Origin: Dehalococcoidia bacterium UBA5627
GTDB lineage: Bacteria > Chloroflexota > Dehalococcoidia > Dehalococcoidales > UBA5627
Direction: 5' to 3'
Length of the DNA: 18,086 nucleotides
Assembly (NCBI GenBank): GCA_002421585.1
Contig: DIKD01000103.1
Coordinates: forward strand, 1 to 18,086
A model generated the notes under the pieces. It did no database searches, was not told the origin of the DNA, and was given only the letters and a program-made list of their open reading frames with translations. Every line of letters starts with the position of its first letter. The first letter of the stretch is position 1. A program made the position numbers and the translations under genes. Of this stretch, positions 7,384-14,809 are shown piece after piece.

Positions 7384-7866
7384 ATGGCAACTAAAAATAA
7401 ATTCATAGCGGTTATCGGTAATTCCAAGGCTTCGGCACAGGAAATCAAGCTGGCTGAAGAAATCGGTCGTGAAATAGCTAAAAGCGGCGCTATACTGGTT
7501 TGCGGCGGTTTGGACGGAGTTATGGAAGCTGCCTGCCGCGGCGCTGTTTCCGAAGGCGGCTTAACCGTCGGTATTTTACCGGGAACCAACCGCAATGATG
7601 CCAACCAATATGTTAAAATACCCATTGTAACCGGCATCGGCTATGCCAGAAATATAATCGTCGTTAAATCCGCCCAGGCTGTTATTGCTGTCGGCGGTGG
7701 ATACGGTACGCTTACGGAAATCGGATACGCCCTGAAAAACGGCATTCCGATAGTGGGAATCGATACCTGGAAGCTTACCAATAAAGAGAAGACTAAAGAT
7801 ACAATAATCCGCGTTGAAAACGCATTAGATGCGATTAACACGGCACTGGAAATGATATCCGATTAA
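7384..7866 (+). CDS. TIGR00725 family protein (LOG/SLOG-type Rossmann, nucleotide-binding)
   Basis: The 160-residue protein is a single Rossmann-like domain of the 'lysine decarboxylase-like'/LOG superfamily, TIGR00725 branch. Visible marks are FIAVIGNSKAS at the start, LVCGGLDGVMEAACRGA, GILPGTNRNDAN, GYARNIIVVKSAQAVIAVGGGYGTLTEIGYAL, where the GGGYGTLTE loop is the phosphate-binding signature of the fold. LOG relatives cleave cytokinin-like nucleotides, but TIGR00725 members are uncharacterised, so a nucleotide- or nucleotide-sugar-binding role is all that can be said. An ATG at 7354 is in frame but precedes the -10 box; the start at 7384 gives MATKNKFIAVIGN, like relatives. Enolase follows after 28 nt on the same strand. 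Confidence 0.82.
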   Translation: MATKNKFIAVIGNSKASAQEIKLAEEIGREIAKSGAILVCGGLDGVMEAACRGAVSEGGLTVGILPGTNRNDANQYVKIPIVTGIGYARNIIVVKSAQAVIAVGGGYGTLTEIGYALKNGIPIVGIDTWKLTNKEKTKDTIIRVENALDAINTALEMISD

Positions 7867-7894
7867 AAGATATTAGAGATTCGGGGGTTTAAAG

Positions 7895-9175
7895 TTGTCC
7901 ACCATAAAAAGCCTTAAAGCAAGAGAGATTCTAGATTCCAGAGGGAACCCTACCCTTGAAGTAGAAGCAAAACTTGCCGGGGGCACTGCAAGTTGCGCTG
8001 CTGTCCCATCCGGAGCCAGCACCGGCAAATACGAAGCGGTCGAGCTGCGTGACGGAGATAAAAACAGGTATAAAGGACTGGGAGTCTTAAAAGCGGTTTC
8101 CAATGTTAACGATATTATAGCTCCGGCTCTTATCGGTATGCCGGCTCAAAATCAAAGAGATATCGATAATAGGCTAATTGAACTGGACGGAACGGAAAAT
8201 AAATGCAATCTGGGAGCCAATGCTATTCTGGGAGTGTCTTTGGCGGTAGCTCACGCCGCAGCAGCTTATTTGAAAACCCCGTTATATCAATATCTGGGGA
8301 ACGAAGAGACTTATAAGCTTCCTGTTCCGATGCTGAATATCCTAAACGGCGGCAAGCACGCCTCCAATTCCACCGACCTGCAGGAGTTTATGGTAGTTCC
8401 TGCCGGAGCTGATAGTTTCGCCTCTGCCCTGCAAATGGGAGCCGAAGTATATCACAGCCTTAAATCGGTATTAAAAAGCAAAGGTTTAAATACCAATGTA
8501 GGCGATGAGGGCGGGTTTGCCCCCTCCCTGTCATCCAATAATCAGGCAGTCGAGTTGATTATCGAAGCAATCGAAAAAGCCGGATATAAACCCGGAAAGG
8601 ATTGCTTTATTGCGCTCGACCCTGCTTCCAGTGAATACTACGAGGACGGGAAATATCACCTGTCACGCGAAGGCAAGACCTTAACAAGCAGCGAGATGGT
8701 AGATTTTTATGTAAACTGGATTAACAGCTACCCTATTATAAGTATCGAAGACGGTATGGCGGAAGACGACTGGGAGGGCTGGCAGCTATTAACAAAGAAA
8801 ACAGGTGATATGGTTCAGCTGGTAGGCGATGACCTTTATGTCACCAACATCAACAGGCTGGCAAAAGGAATTGAAACCGGAGCATCTAATTCCATCCTGA
8901 TAAAGCTAAATCAAATCGGTACGCTTACGGAAACAATCTCCGCTATTGAAATGGCACACCGCGCCGGATGGACGGCAGTAGTCAGCCACCGCTCGGGAGA
9001 AACAGAGGACACCACTATTGCCGATTTAGCCGCCGGACTGTGCACCGGACAAATCAAAACCGGGGCGCCCTGCCGTTCGGAGCGTAATGCCAAGTATAAC
9101 CGGCTGCTTAAAATCGAAGCCGAACTGGGAAATAAGGCAATATTCGCAGGTAAGCAGGCATTCTTAAAACTTTAA
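7895..9175 (+). CDS. eno: Enolase (phosphopyruvate hydratase)
   Basis: Enolase interconverts 2-phosphoglycerate and phosphoenolpyruvate in glycolysis and gluconeogenesis, with Mg2+. The 426 residues match the normal length. The metal ligands Asp242 (LDPASSE), Glu285 (SIEDGM) and Asp312 (VGDDLYVTN) are present. So are the catalytic Glu205 (GDEGGFAP) and Lys337 (IKLNQIGT), and the SHRSGETED loop at 364-372. The start is a TTG: it gives the expected STIKSLKAREILDSRGNP beginning, GGGGG lies nine bases upstream, and no ATG fits. The N-terminal ASTGKYEAVELRD deviates by one residue from the usual S-G-A-S-T-G-x-x-E-A loop only in its variable positions. It sits in an apparent operon with TIGR00725 upstream and a TcmP-like gene 11 nt downstream. 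Confidence 0.98.
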   Translation: MSTIKSLKAREILDSRGNPTLEVEAKLAGGTASCAAVPSGASTGKYEAVELRDGDKNRYKGLGVLKAVSNVNDIIAPALIGMPAQNQRDIDNRLIELDGTENKCNLGANAILGVSLAVAHAAAAYLKTPLYQYLGNEETYKLPVPMLNILNGGKHASNSTDLQEFMVVPAGADSFASALQMGAEVYHSLKSVLKSKGLNTNVGDEGGFAPSLSSNNQAVELIIEAIEKAGYKPGKDCFIALDPASSEYYEDGKYHLSREGKTLTSSEMVDFYVNWINSYPIISIEDGMAEDDWEGWQLLTKKTGDMVQLVGDDLYVTNINRLAKGIETGASNSILIKLNQIGTLTETISAIEMAHRAGWTAVVSHRSGETEDTTIADLAAGLCTGQIKTGAPCRSERNAKYNRLLKIEAELGNKAIFAGKQAFLKL

Positions 9176-9186
9176 GAAGATATTAA

Positions 9187-10017
9187 ATGAATGAGGGATT
9201 AAGGCAAACTCCCCGGCAACCACCTAAATGGCTCTGCCACAAATTGCAGTGCTTCGCTGAGTTTATTAAAAATTATACAAACGATTATAAAGACCATTAT
9301 TATCTTGATATTTTTGCCGGTAGCACCTTCCATTCCTGTAAAATAGATAACTGCAATGTAGAAAGTACCGAAATAACCGCCCTGAAAAACAATTTCCAAA
9401 AGTGCATTTTTATTGTAAATGACCTTGAACAAGCTGATTTATTAAACCGTTCGGCTGATAAATACGGAAACAGGAGCCATATTATCAACGGTAATTGTAT
9501 TAACGAAAAAATAATGCAGCAGGCTTTCGACATTATTCCCCGCTCAAAATCCTCCCTGGCGCTGATTGACCCGGTCGGCTATAAAAAGCTGCGCTGGACA
9601 ACTATTAAAAAGATTGCTTCTAAAGGGACGGACTGGAAGGGGCATAAAACAGACCTTTTGATATTCTTTCCTTTGGAAATGGCGCTTCTAAGAAATCTGA
9701 CCAGGGAGGAGTGCCGGACATCGATTGACAGGCTTTACGGCAGTACTGATTGGCAAAATATCAGGCAGGATAGGCTTGGTGAAAAAATAGACCACAACGA
9801 AGCCGGCAAAGAACTGATTGAGCTTTTTAAAAAGGGACTTAAGGAACTGAATTATAGACACGTGGATGCCCTGCAGCCGGCTCTTTTCTCCAACCCTCCT
9901 ATCTATCATGTAATATGGGCAAGCGACAGAGCCGGCCGTAAAAATAAACTTGATAATATCTGGAATAAGCCGAGCTTCCTGCCCTGTGAGTTGTTCGGTA
10001 AAAACACCGATGAATAA
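9187..10017 (+). CDS. TcmP-like protein (three-Cys-motif partner family), SAM-methyltransferase-like fold
   Basis: The 276-residue protein resembles the three-Cys-motif partner protein TcmP. It begins with a W..K....FAEFIKNY helix at 15-30, then the YLDIFAGS motif at 39-46 (the family's version of methyltransferase motif I), FIVNDLEQ at 75-82, and LALIDPVGYKKLRW at 124-137, where DP.G..L.W is typical of the family. The C-terminus reads PIYHVIWASDR. The glycine loop is degraded here (GSTFHSC instead of a GxG pattern), and an inserted Cys51/Cys56 pair lies close by, so S-adenosylmethionine binding is doubtful. The usual partner, a DUF5131/Gp37-like radical-SAM-type protein, is not in view. It starts 11 nt after eno and its last eight bases overlap the next gene, so the two are probably co-translated. 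Function unknown. Confidence 0.72.
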   Translation: MNEGLRQTPRQPPKWLCHKLQCFAEFIKNYTNDYKDHYYLDIFAGSTFHSCKIDNCNVESTEITALKNNFQKCIFIVNDLEQADLLNRSADKYGNRSHIINGNCINEKIMQQAFDIIPRSKSSLALIDPVGYKKLRWTTIKKIASKGTDWKGHKTDLLIFFPLEMALLRNLTREECRTSIDRLYGSTDWQNIRQDRLGEKIDHNEAGKELIELFKKGLKELNYRHVDALQPALFSNPPIYHVIWASDRAGRKNKLDNIWNKPSFLPCELFGKNTDE

Positions 10018-11017
10018 AAATATGAAGAAAATCGGTATTACAACCAATGTTCCCATAGAAGTGCTGATTGCTGCCGGTTACCAGCCGCTAGACCTCAATA
10101 ATATTTTTATCAGCGACCCCGACCCGGAACATCTCATAAAAATAGCCGAAAAAGACGGCTTCCCCATCAATTGCTGCGGCTGGATAAAGGGTATCTACGG
10201 CGTCTGCATGGAATACGACATTGATACAATTATGTGTGTCACCAACGGCGATTGCTCCAATACCGAGATGTTGATGGAGGTATTAAAACACCGTGGTTTA
10301 AAAACCATTCCTTTTTCATATCCGCAAGAACCCGACGAAACAGAAATGCAAAATACCTTGAACAAACTGGCGATTCAACTGGGGACTACCCTTGAGCAAG
10401 CCGAAAATGTCAGAAAAAAGCTACTACACTGCCGCAAACTTGCCGATAGATTGGATGAGCTTACGTGGAAAAATAATAAAGTAAGCGGGTTCGAAAACCA
10501 CCTGTGGCTGGTATCAGCTTCCGATTTTAACGGCGAACCAGAAGAATATGAAAAAGAATTAAATGCTGTGATTGGAGATGCCGAAAAACGTAAAGCCTAC
10601 CCGGACAACAGCATTAGACTGGCTTATATAGGTGTACCTTCCGTTTACGGCAAGGAACTCTATCGCTTTATAGAAAGTAACGGCGCCGGAGTAGTTTACA
10701 ACGAAATACAGAGACAGTTTGCCATGACACAGCAGGTAACATCTCTGGCTGAGCAATACAGTATTTATACTTATCCGTACTCTATTACAAACAGGATAGA
10801 CGACATTCAAAGAGAGCTTGAAAAGAGAAAAATAGACGGCATCATACACTACGTTCAGGCTTTCTGTTACCGGGGCATTGGTGGTATTATATTCAAGGAC
10901 GTTTTTAAATTACCGATGCTGACACTGGAGGGCAACGATAATTTTTACCTCGACCAGCACATCAGAACCCGTATCGAAGCCTTTATAGACATGATAAAAC
11001 GTAATACTGACAGATAA
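10010..11017 (+). CDS. 2-hydroxyacyl-CoA dehydratase D-component-like protein (HgdB/FldB superfamily)
   Basis: The protein (335 residues from 10010, or 331 from the ATG at 10022) matches the COG1775 family of the 2-hydroxyglutaryl-CoA dehydratase / benzoyl-CoA reductase B-C subunits. It opens with KKIGITTNVPIEVLIAAGYQPLDL and ends with AFCYRG....LPMLTLEGND....Q..TRIEAF, the family's C-terminal pattern. Cysteines at 55-56 (NCCGW), 66, 76, 82 (NGDCSNTE) and in AFCYRG are candidates for the [4Fe-4S] cluster. Classical enzymes need a second similar subunit and an ATP-hydrolysing activator (HgdC-type); neither is visible, so dehydratase activity should not be assumed. A longer frame from 9950 lies inside the TcmP-like gene and is rejected. 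The ATGAATAA overlap with the upstream stop implies coupling; gapdh follows after 30 nt. Confidence 0.78.
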   Translation: MNKNMKKIGITTNVPIEVLIAAGYQPLDLNNIFISDPDPEHLIKIAEKDGFPINCCGWIKGIYGVCMEYDIDTIMCVTNGDCSNTEMLMEVLKHRGLKTIPFSYPQEPDETEMQNTLNKLAIQLGTTLEQAENVRKKLLHCRKLADRLDELTWKNNKVSGFENHLWLVSASDFNGEPEEYEKELNAVIGDAEKRKAYPDNSIRLAYIGVPSVYGKELYRFIESNGAGVVYNEIQRQFAMTQQVTSLAEQYSIYTYPYSITNRIDDIQRELEKRKIDGIIHYVQAFCYRGIGGIIFKDVFKLPMLTLEGNDNFYLDQHIRTRIEAFIDMIKRNTDR

Positions 11018-11047
11018 TACATTCCATCGATAATAAAGGGGGTAAAT

Positions 11048-12055
11048 ATGACTAAAGTAGGAATAAACGGATTCGGCAGAATCGGCAGACTGGTGTTAAG
11101 GACAATAAACGAATACCATTCGGCCGATTTGGAAGTGGTTGCCATAAACGACCTTACCGATGCAAAAACGAACGCTCACCTTTTTAAATGGGACAGCACT
11201 TACGGCGCTTACAAGGGAAATATACAGGCAGATGAGGATGTTATATCTGTCGACAGTAAAAAAATAAAAGTCCTTTCACAGAGAGACCCCGCCCAGATTC
11301 CGTGGTCGGATTACGGAGTGGAAGTAGTAATTGAATCCACCGGCATATTTACCGACGCCGAAAAGGCTAAAGCACACAAACAGGGCAGCGTTAAAAAGGT
11401 TATAATCTCCGCCCCCGCCAAAAACGAGGATATTACCATTGTTCTGGGCGTCAATGAGGATAAATATGAATCCGATAAGCATCACATTATTTCTAACGCC
11501 TCCTGCACTACCAACTGTCTGGCTCCCGTTGCCAAGGTACTGCACGACAACTTCGGTATAGTTAAAGGCTTGATGACTACCATTCACTCATATACCAATG
11601 ACCAGAGATTGCAGGATATGTATCATAAGGATTTAAGGCGCGCCCGTGCCGCCGCCGAAAACATGGTACCGACCACCACCGGCGCCGCCAAAGCCATTTC
11701 GCTGGTTTTACCGGAACTAAAAGGGAAGCTTCACGGTATGGCATTAAGGGTGCCGACTCCTACCGTTTCCATTGTTGACCTGGTTTGTGAAATCGGAAAA
11801 GAAGCTACCGCAGAAGATATCAATAATGCCTTTAAGGAAGCATCGGAAGGAAAGCTGAAAGGAATCCTAGGATACAGTGAAGATCCGCTGGTCAGTTCCG
11901 ATTTTAAGGGCAATCCGCACAGTTCGATTGTCGATGCCCCCAACACCATGGTAATGGAAGGCAATATGGTGAAGGTGCTTTCATGGTACGATAACGAATG
12001 GGGTTACTGCTGCCGCTTAGCAGACCTGGCTGCTTTTATCGGAAGAAACGGATAA
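11048..12055 (+). CDS. gap: Glyceraldehyde-3-phosphate dehydrogenase, type I
   Basis: GAPDH interconverts glyceraldehyde 3-phosphate and 1,3-bisphosphoglycerate with NAD+ and phosphate. The 335 residues are the usual length. NGFGRIGR at 7-14 forms the Rossmann loop, Asp35 in AINDLTD favours NAD+, and the catalytic pair is Cys153 (SNASCTTNC) and His180 (TIHSYT), with the SWYDNEWGY signature near residue 312. A strong GGGGG ribosome-binding site lies five bases before the ATG. It is the last gene of the operon starting with TIGR00725. Phosphoglycerate kinase and triose-phosphate isomerase, often its neighbours, are absent. Intact and ordinary in sequence. Confidence 0.98.
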   Translation: MTKVGINGFGRIGRLVLRTINEYHSADLEVVAINDLTDAKTNAHLFKWDSTYGAYKGNIQADEDVISVDSKKIKVLSQRDPAQIPWSDYGVEVVIESTGIFTDAEKAKAHKQGSVKKVIISAPAKNEDITIVLGVNEDKYESDKHHIISNASCTTNCLAPVAKVLHDNFGIVKGLMTTIHSYTNDQRLQDMYHKDLRRARAAAENMVPTTTGAAKAISLVLPELKGKLHGMALRVPTPTVSIVDLVCEIGKEATAEDINNAFKEASEGKLKGILGYSEDPLVSSDFKGNPHSSIVDAPNTMVMEGNMVKVLSWYDNEWGYCCRLADLAAFIGRNG

Positions 12056-12106
12056 GTATATACTTTTTAAAAATAGCTTTACCAGACTTCCATAATAAAC
12101 TTCCCA

Positions 12107-12245
12107 CGACCTTACGGTCGGGGTATTAACCTGTTTCAAACTTCGTTTGCCCTACATCTTTTGGTACTTCGGCAAAGAAAACTAAATATCCCTATCGAAA
12201 AGATGTAGGGAGCACTTCATCCCTCGACCTCACGGTCGGGGTATT
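12107..12245. repeat. Composite repeat: two 21-nt hairpin-bearing direct repeats around a 13-bp inverted repeat
   Basis: The two outer units match at 20 of 21 bases, and each holds a CGACC-N4-GGTCG stem followed by GGGTATT. Between them CCCTACATCTTTT (12150-12162) pairs perfectly with its complement at 12198-12210 across a 35-nt loop. There is no reading frame. The layout recalls a REP/BIME-type unit or the structured remnant of a small IS200/IS605-like element; I cannot decide which. Confidence 0.55.
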
Positions 12246-12280
12246 GAGTTCGGTAAGATAAAAAGAACGATTGAATACAA

Positions 12281-12314
12281 AAACGCCGCTTATGGTAATT
12301 CCGTAGCGGCGTTT
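12281..12314. terminator. Bidirectional hairpin terminator between gap and mgsD
   Basis: A perfect 10-bp stem (AAACGCCGCT / AGCGGCGTTT) encloses a 14-nt loop that can pair further. On the minus strand the stem runs into TTTTTGTATT, a good tail for mgsD transcripts. On the plus strand the tail is the weaker TTTAATATT, serving gap. Confidence 0.8.
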
Positions 12315-12370
12315 AATATTAGATTTTTAAGAGCAGCCAAGCTTGACTATAGAAATAGCCCCTTCTGCTA

Positions 12371-14431
12371 TTACTTTGTAAGCATCATCTCAATCGCTTT
12401 ACTCCATCCATCAGGGCCTACTCCCCTGACCTTATAGATATCGGAGATATTCATACGACTCCATCTTCTATCATGCCCCTGAACCAGCATACGGAAATCT
12501 GTCTGTGCAAGAAGCGGTAAATCATTCAAACTATTACCTATCCCGAATGAAGTAACTGTCCCAAAGTTCATTTTATAAAGTTCAAGCAGTACCTTTACCG
12601 CTTTCCCCTTGTCATTGCCACCGGTAATTTCATAAAATCTGCCGCCGAATGTGTACAACAAACCGGCTTTTTTTATGTATTCGAATACCGCTTCCATCGC
12701 ACGCTTACTTCCCTTAATCGTTAATGTTTCGCTGTATTCTCTTTGCTTTGCGAGTGAAGCCATTTTTAATCCCAGCCCCGTCACTTTGGCAACGTCTTCA
12801 ACAGACATATCACCAAAACTGTTAAGGGCCAATTCCCCCAGGTTATTGGCTTCTATATAACTGTAAGCCTCATCCAAAGCTTCCTTTAACTTATAGCGTA
12901 ATTCCTGGTAGGAAATGCCGAACTCGATAACCATATAGTCGGATTCTACTTTATCGTAAGAAAACGGCAGCCTGAAATAATCTTTTGGAATATATATGGC
13001 GCCCCCGTTTTCTACTATAAACGGCTCGTTAATACTCAGTTCTTCACGGTAAACTTCCTGTTCAAAGCGCGTTTTTGAGGAACAAAAAACAATCGGGATA
13101 TCCATTCCCTGCAATTTTCTGATTGCATCGAGCGCCTGAGTATATGAATAATTCTGGGAATCGAGCAAAGTTCCGTCAAGGTCGGTAATAACTACTTTTT
13201 GAGCGGAATCGGATTTTTTGCTCCTGTCTACGGCTATGCGGTAAATCGATTTTTCGGGAACAACAAATCTCGGCATTATATTCTCTATGTTGTCTGCAAA
13301 CATCGAAAGGTCGATATTCTGCGGAGGTGCGATTAGCTGGATATTCGGTACTTCTTCACCTTCTTTTATACATTCCATATCTATTAGTTGCTTTTTTATC
13401 ATCTCTTTCGTTTGTTCTTCGCATAAAGGGCTATAATATATGACAGAAAGGCTGGGAAGCAGCATCTCCTGTAACAGGTGGTCAGCCCCTTTTTCGGCAT
13501 GCAAATGGGGGTTAATGGATTCGGTTTGTATAACTTCAACTCCCTGTTCCGCAATCTTTTCCTCTGTTGGATCCAAAATGCCGCTGAAATTCTCAAGAAT
13601 AGATATAAGTTCCTGTGTCTCGACAGCATAACCTGAACCGTAGGTGAGCCTCATAGCCAGTTCCAGGCTCATGGCATGCTCTCCGGCATTAGCCGTTTTA
13701 ATCACTTCTGTTTCAAACCTGCCCTTGGTGGAAAGGAGTGCATTCACAAAACGATTGCTAACTTCCGAAACACGCCCCCACTTCTTAAAGTAAAGCTCTC
13801 CGATTAGCTTAGGTTTATACCGCCATAAAATTCGCACCATAGCATAGGGCGATTCAACCATACTGAAACCGGATGCGTAGTGTTTAACATACTCCATCAC
13901 AGCTCCCGGAACATAATTATCGGTATCAATAAAGCCCACATATTCCCTGCCCATAATTCTGGACATTACAATTCCGATAATCATTCCTTCGCTTTTACCG
14001 CTGCGGATAAGTCCATCCTCATCAACGATATCGGGATAACCGGAAAAAGAAAAGGCATTAGCCAAGTCCGGGTCTTTTTGATGAATAACCAGCGCCTGCC
14101 TTTTATTTACATTACAGAAACGATTTACAATATCCTTTTCACTTTTAAAATAATCGGTGTTACTGTTGGATATCACTATCATCAAGCAATCGTGCGGAAT
14201 ACCGCTTAAAACACCTTCGAAGACTTTTAAATCTTCGTTTTTTACGGGCAATACAATCGCCAGTTTTTTTTCAATATTCGAATAGGCTTCACGGCTTATA
14301 CGACGCGTACCGGCGCTGTCTTTTGAAACGGCACCTGCATCCGAACCGGAATCCAGCTCAAGGGCATGACAAACATCGTGAATTTTAACCGGACCTATAT
14401 GGTCGGCAGGTCTGATAGCCTCAAATCGCAT
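12371..14431 (-). CDS. mgsD: Bifunctional mannosyl-3-phosphoglycerate synthase/phosphatase (mannosylglycerate synthase MgsD)
   Basis: The 686-residue protein joins two enzymes that make the compatible solute mannosylglycerate. Residues about 1-395 are the GT55 mannosyl-3-phosphoglycerate synthase (GDP-mannose + 3-phosphoglycerate), with HIGPVKIHDVC near the start, LPVKNED at 61-67, HQKDPDLANAF at 117-127, RSGKSEGM at 143-150, the DTD metal motif at 169-171 and NAGEHAMS at 248-255. Residues about 411-686 are the HAD-type phosphatase, with DLDGT at 417-421, SSKTR at 451-455, NDKGKAV at 606-612 and GNSLNDLP at 632-639. The fused form is known from Dehalococcoides. The ATG has an excellent AGGAGGT eight bases upstream. 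It is a single-gene unit, convergent with gap and divergent from the diaphorase genes. The GDP-mannose genes are not in view. Confidence 0.93.
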   Translation of the reverse strand: MRFEAIRPADHIGPVKIHDVCHALELDSGSDAGAVSKDSAGTRRISREAYSNIEKKLAIVLPVKNEDLKVFEGVLSGIPHDCLMIVISNSNTDYFKSEKDIVNRFCNVNKRQALVIHQKDPDLANAFSFSGYPDIVDEDGLIRSGKSEGMIIGIVMSRIMGREYVGFIDTDNYVPGAVMEYVKHYASGFSMVESPYAMVRILWRYKPKLIGELYFKKWGRVSEVSNRFVNALLSTKGRFETEVIKTANAGEHAMSLELAMRLTYGSGYAVETQELISILENFSGILDPTEEKIAEQGVEVIQTESINPHLHAEKGADHLLQEMLLPSLSVIYYSPLCEEQTKEMIKKQLIDMECIKEGEEVPNIQLIAPPQNIDLSMFADNIENIMPRFVVPEKSIYRIAVDRSKKSDSAQKVVITDLDGTLLDSQNYSYTQALDAIRKLQGMDIPIVFCSSKTRFEQEVYREELSINEPFIVENGGAIYIPKDYFRLPFSYDKVESDYMVIEFGISYQELRYKLKEALDEAYSYIEANNLGELALNSFGDMSVEDVAKVTGLGLKMASLAKQREYSETLTIKGSKRAMEAVFEYIKKAGLLYTFGGRFYEITGGNDKGKAVKVLLELYKMNFGTVTSFGIGNSLNDLPLLAQTDFRMLVQGHDRRWSRMNISDIYKVRGVGPDGWSKAIEMMLTK

Positions 14432-14450
14432 TGCGCTTACCTCCTCTCAC

Positions 14451-14471
14451 AATTCTAAACCCGATAGAATT
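14451..14471 (-). promoter_or_regulatory. Hairpin in the mgsD leader (AATTCTA-N7-TAGAATT)
   Basis: A perfect 7-bp inverted repeat lies five bases upstream of the mgsD Shine-Dalgarno. It could be an operator or an mRNA hairpin affecting ribosome access. The stem is AT-rich and weak, so the role is speculative. Confidence 0.35.
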
Positions 14472-14677
14472 CATTCAATAAGCATTGTAGTATGCAAGTC
14501 TATTATTCTTCATTCAGTTAATAACAAGCCACCCGTTACTCCATCATAACCGATTCCAACTACTTCCTTCTTGTAGATACCTCTCTTGGCAGATTAATTA
14601 TTCGAATGCTAAGGATGCGGAAACGATTACAAACAGAGGTTTGATGGAAGCAAATACGGCAGCCGTTGTTGACTAAC

Positions 14678-14705
14678 AATATAATAACTGCTTCTTTTTT
14701 GTCAA
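14678..14705 (-). promoter_or_regulatory. Putative mgsD promoter (TTGACA-16-TATATT)
   Basis: On the minus strand a perfect TTGACA (14700-14705) is followed after 16 bases by TATATT (14678-14683). Transcription would begin near 14671 and give mgsD an unusually long leader of about 240 nt. Confidence 0.45.
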
Positions 14706-14780
14706 GATATTTTTACACACTTATATTTGAAAAGCTATCTTTAAATAACCCCTCTATTCAAAAAATGTCCCAATATAGTA

Positions 14781-14809
14781 CTGACAAAATACTTATTTTA
14801 TTATATAAT
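14781..14809 (+). promoter_or_regulatory. Putative promoter of the diaphorase operon (CTGACA-17-TATAAT)
   Basis: CTGACA (14781-14786) and the consensus TATAAT (14804-14809) are 17 bases apart, 11 of 12 positions matching the sigma-70 consensus. The start would be near 14816, leaving a leader of about 99 nt. GGACTATATTTGTCC (14810-14824) spans the predicted start and is placed like a repressor operator or an early hairpin before a T-rich run. A second TATAAT lies at 14850-14855 without a clear -35 box. Confidence 0.6.

Larger units (their letters stand above)
12056..12370. other. Intergenic region with two direct repeats, a long inverted repeat and a terminator
   Basis: The 315-nt gap lies between convergent gap and mgsD and has no gene. 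It contains two copies of CGACCTYACGGTCGGGGTATT (12107-12127 and 12225-12245), a perfect 13-bp inverted repeat between them (12150-12162 and 12198-12210) and a hairpin terminator (12281-12314). Confidence 0.7.

Noticed and set aside
9950..10009. Longer start for the dehydratase-like gene
   Set aside because: It lies inside the TcmP-like gene and adds unrelated residues; the family sequence begins at about 10022.
9187..11017. Phage-defence system built on the TcmP-like protein
   Set aside because: No nuclease, toxin, helicase or mobile-element gene is nearby and the pair sits in a housekeeping operon.
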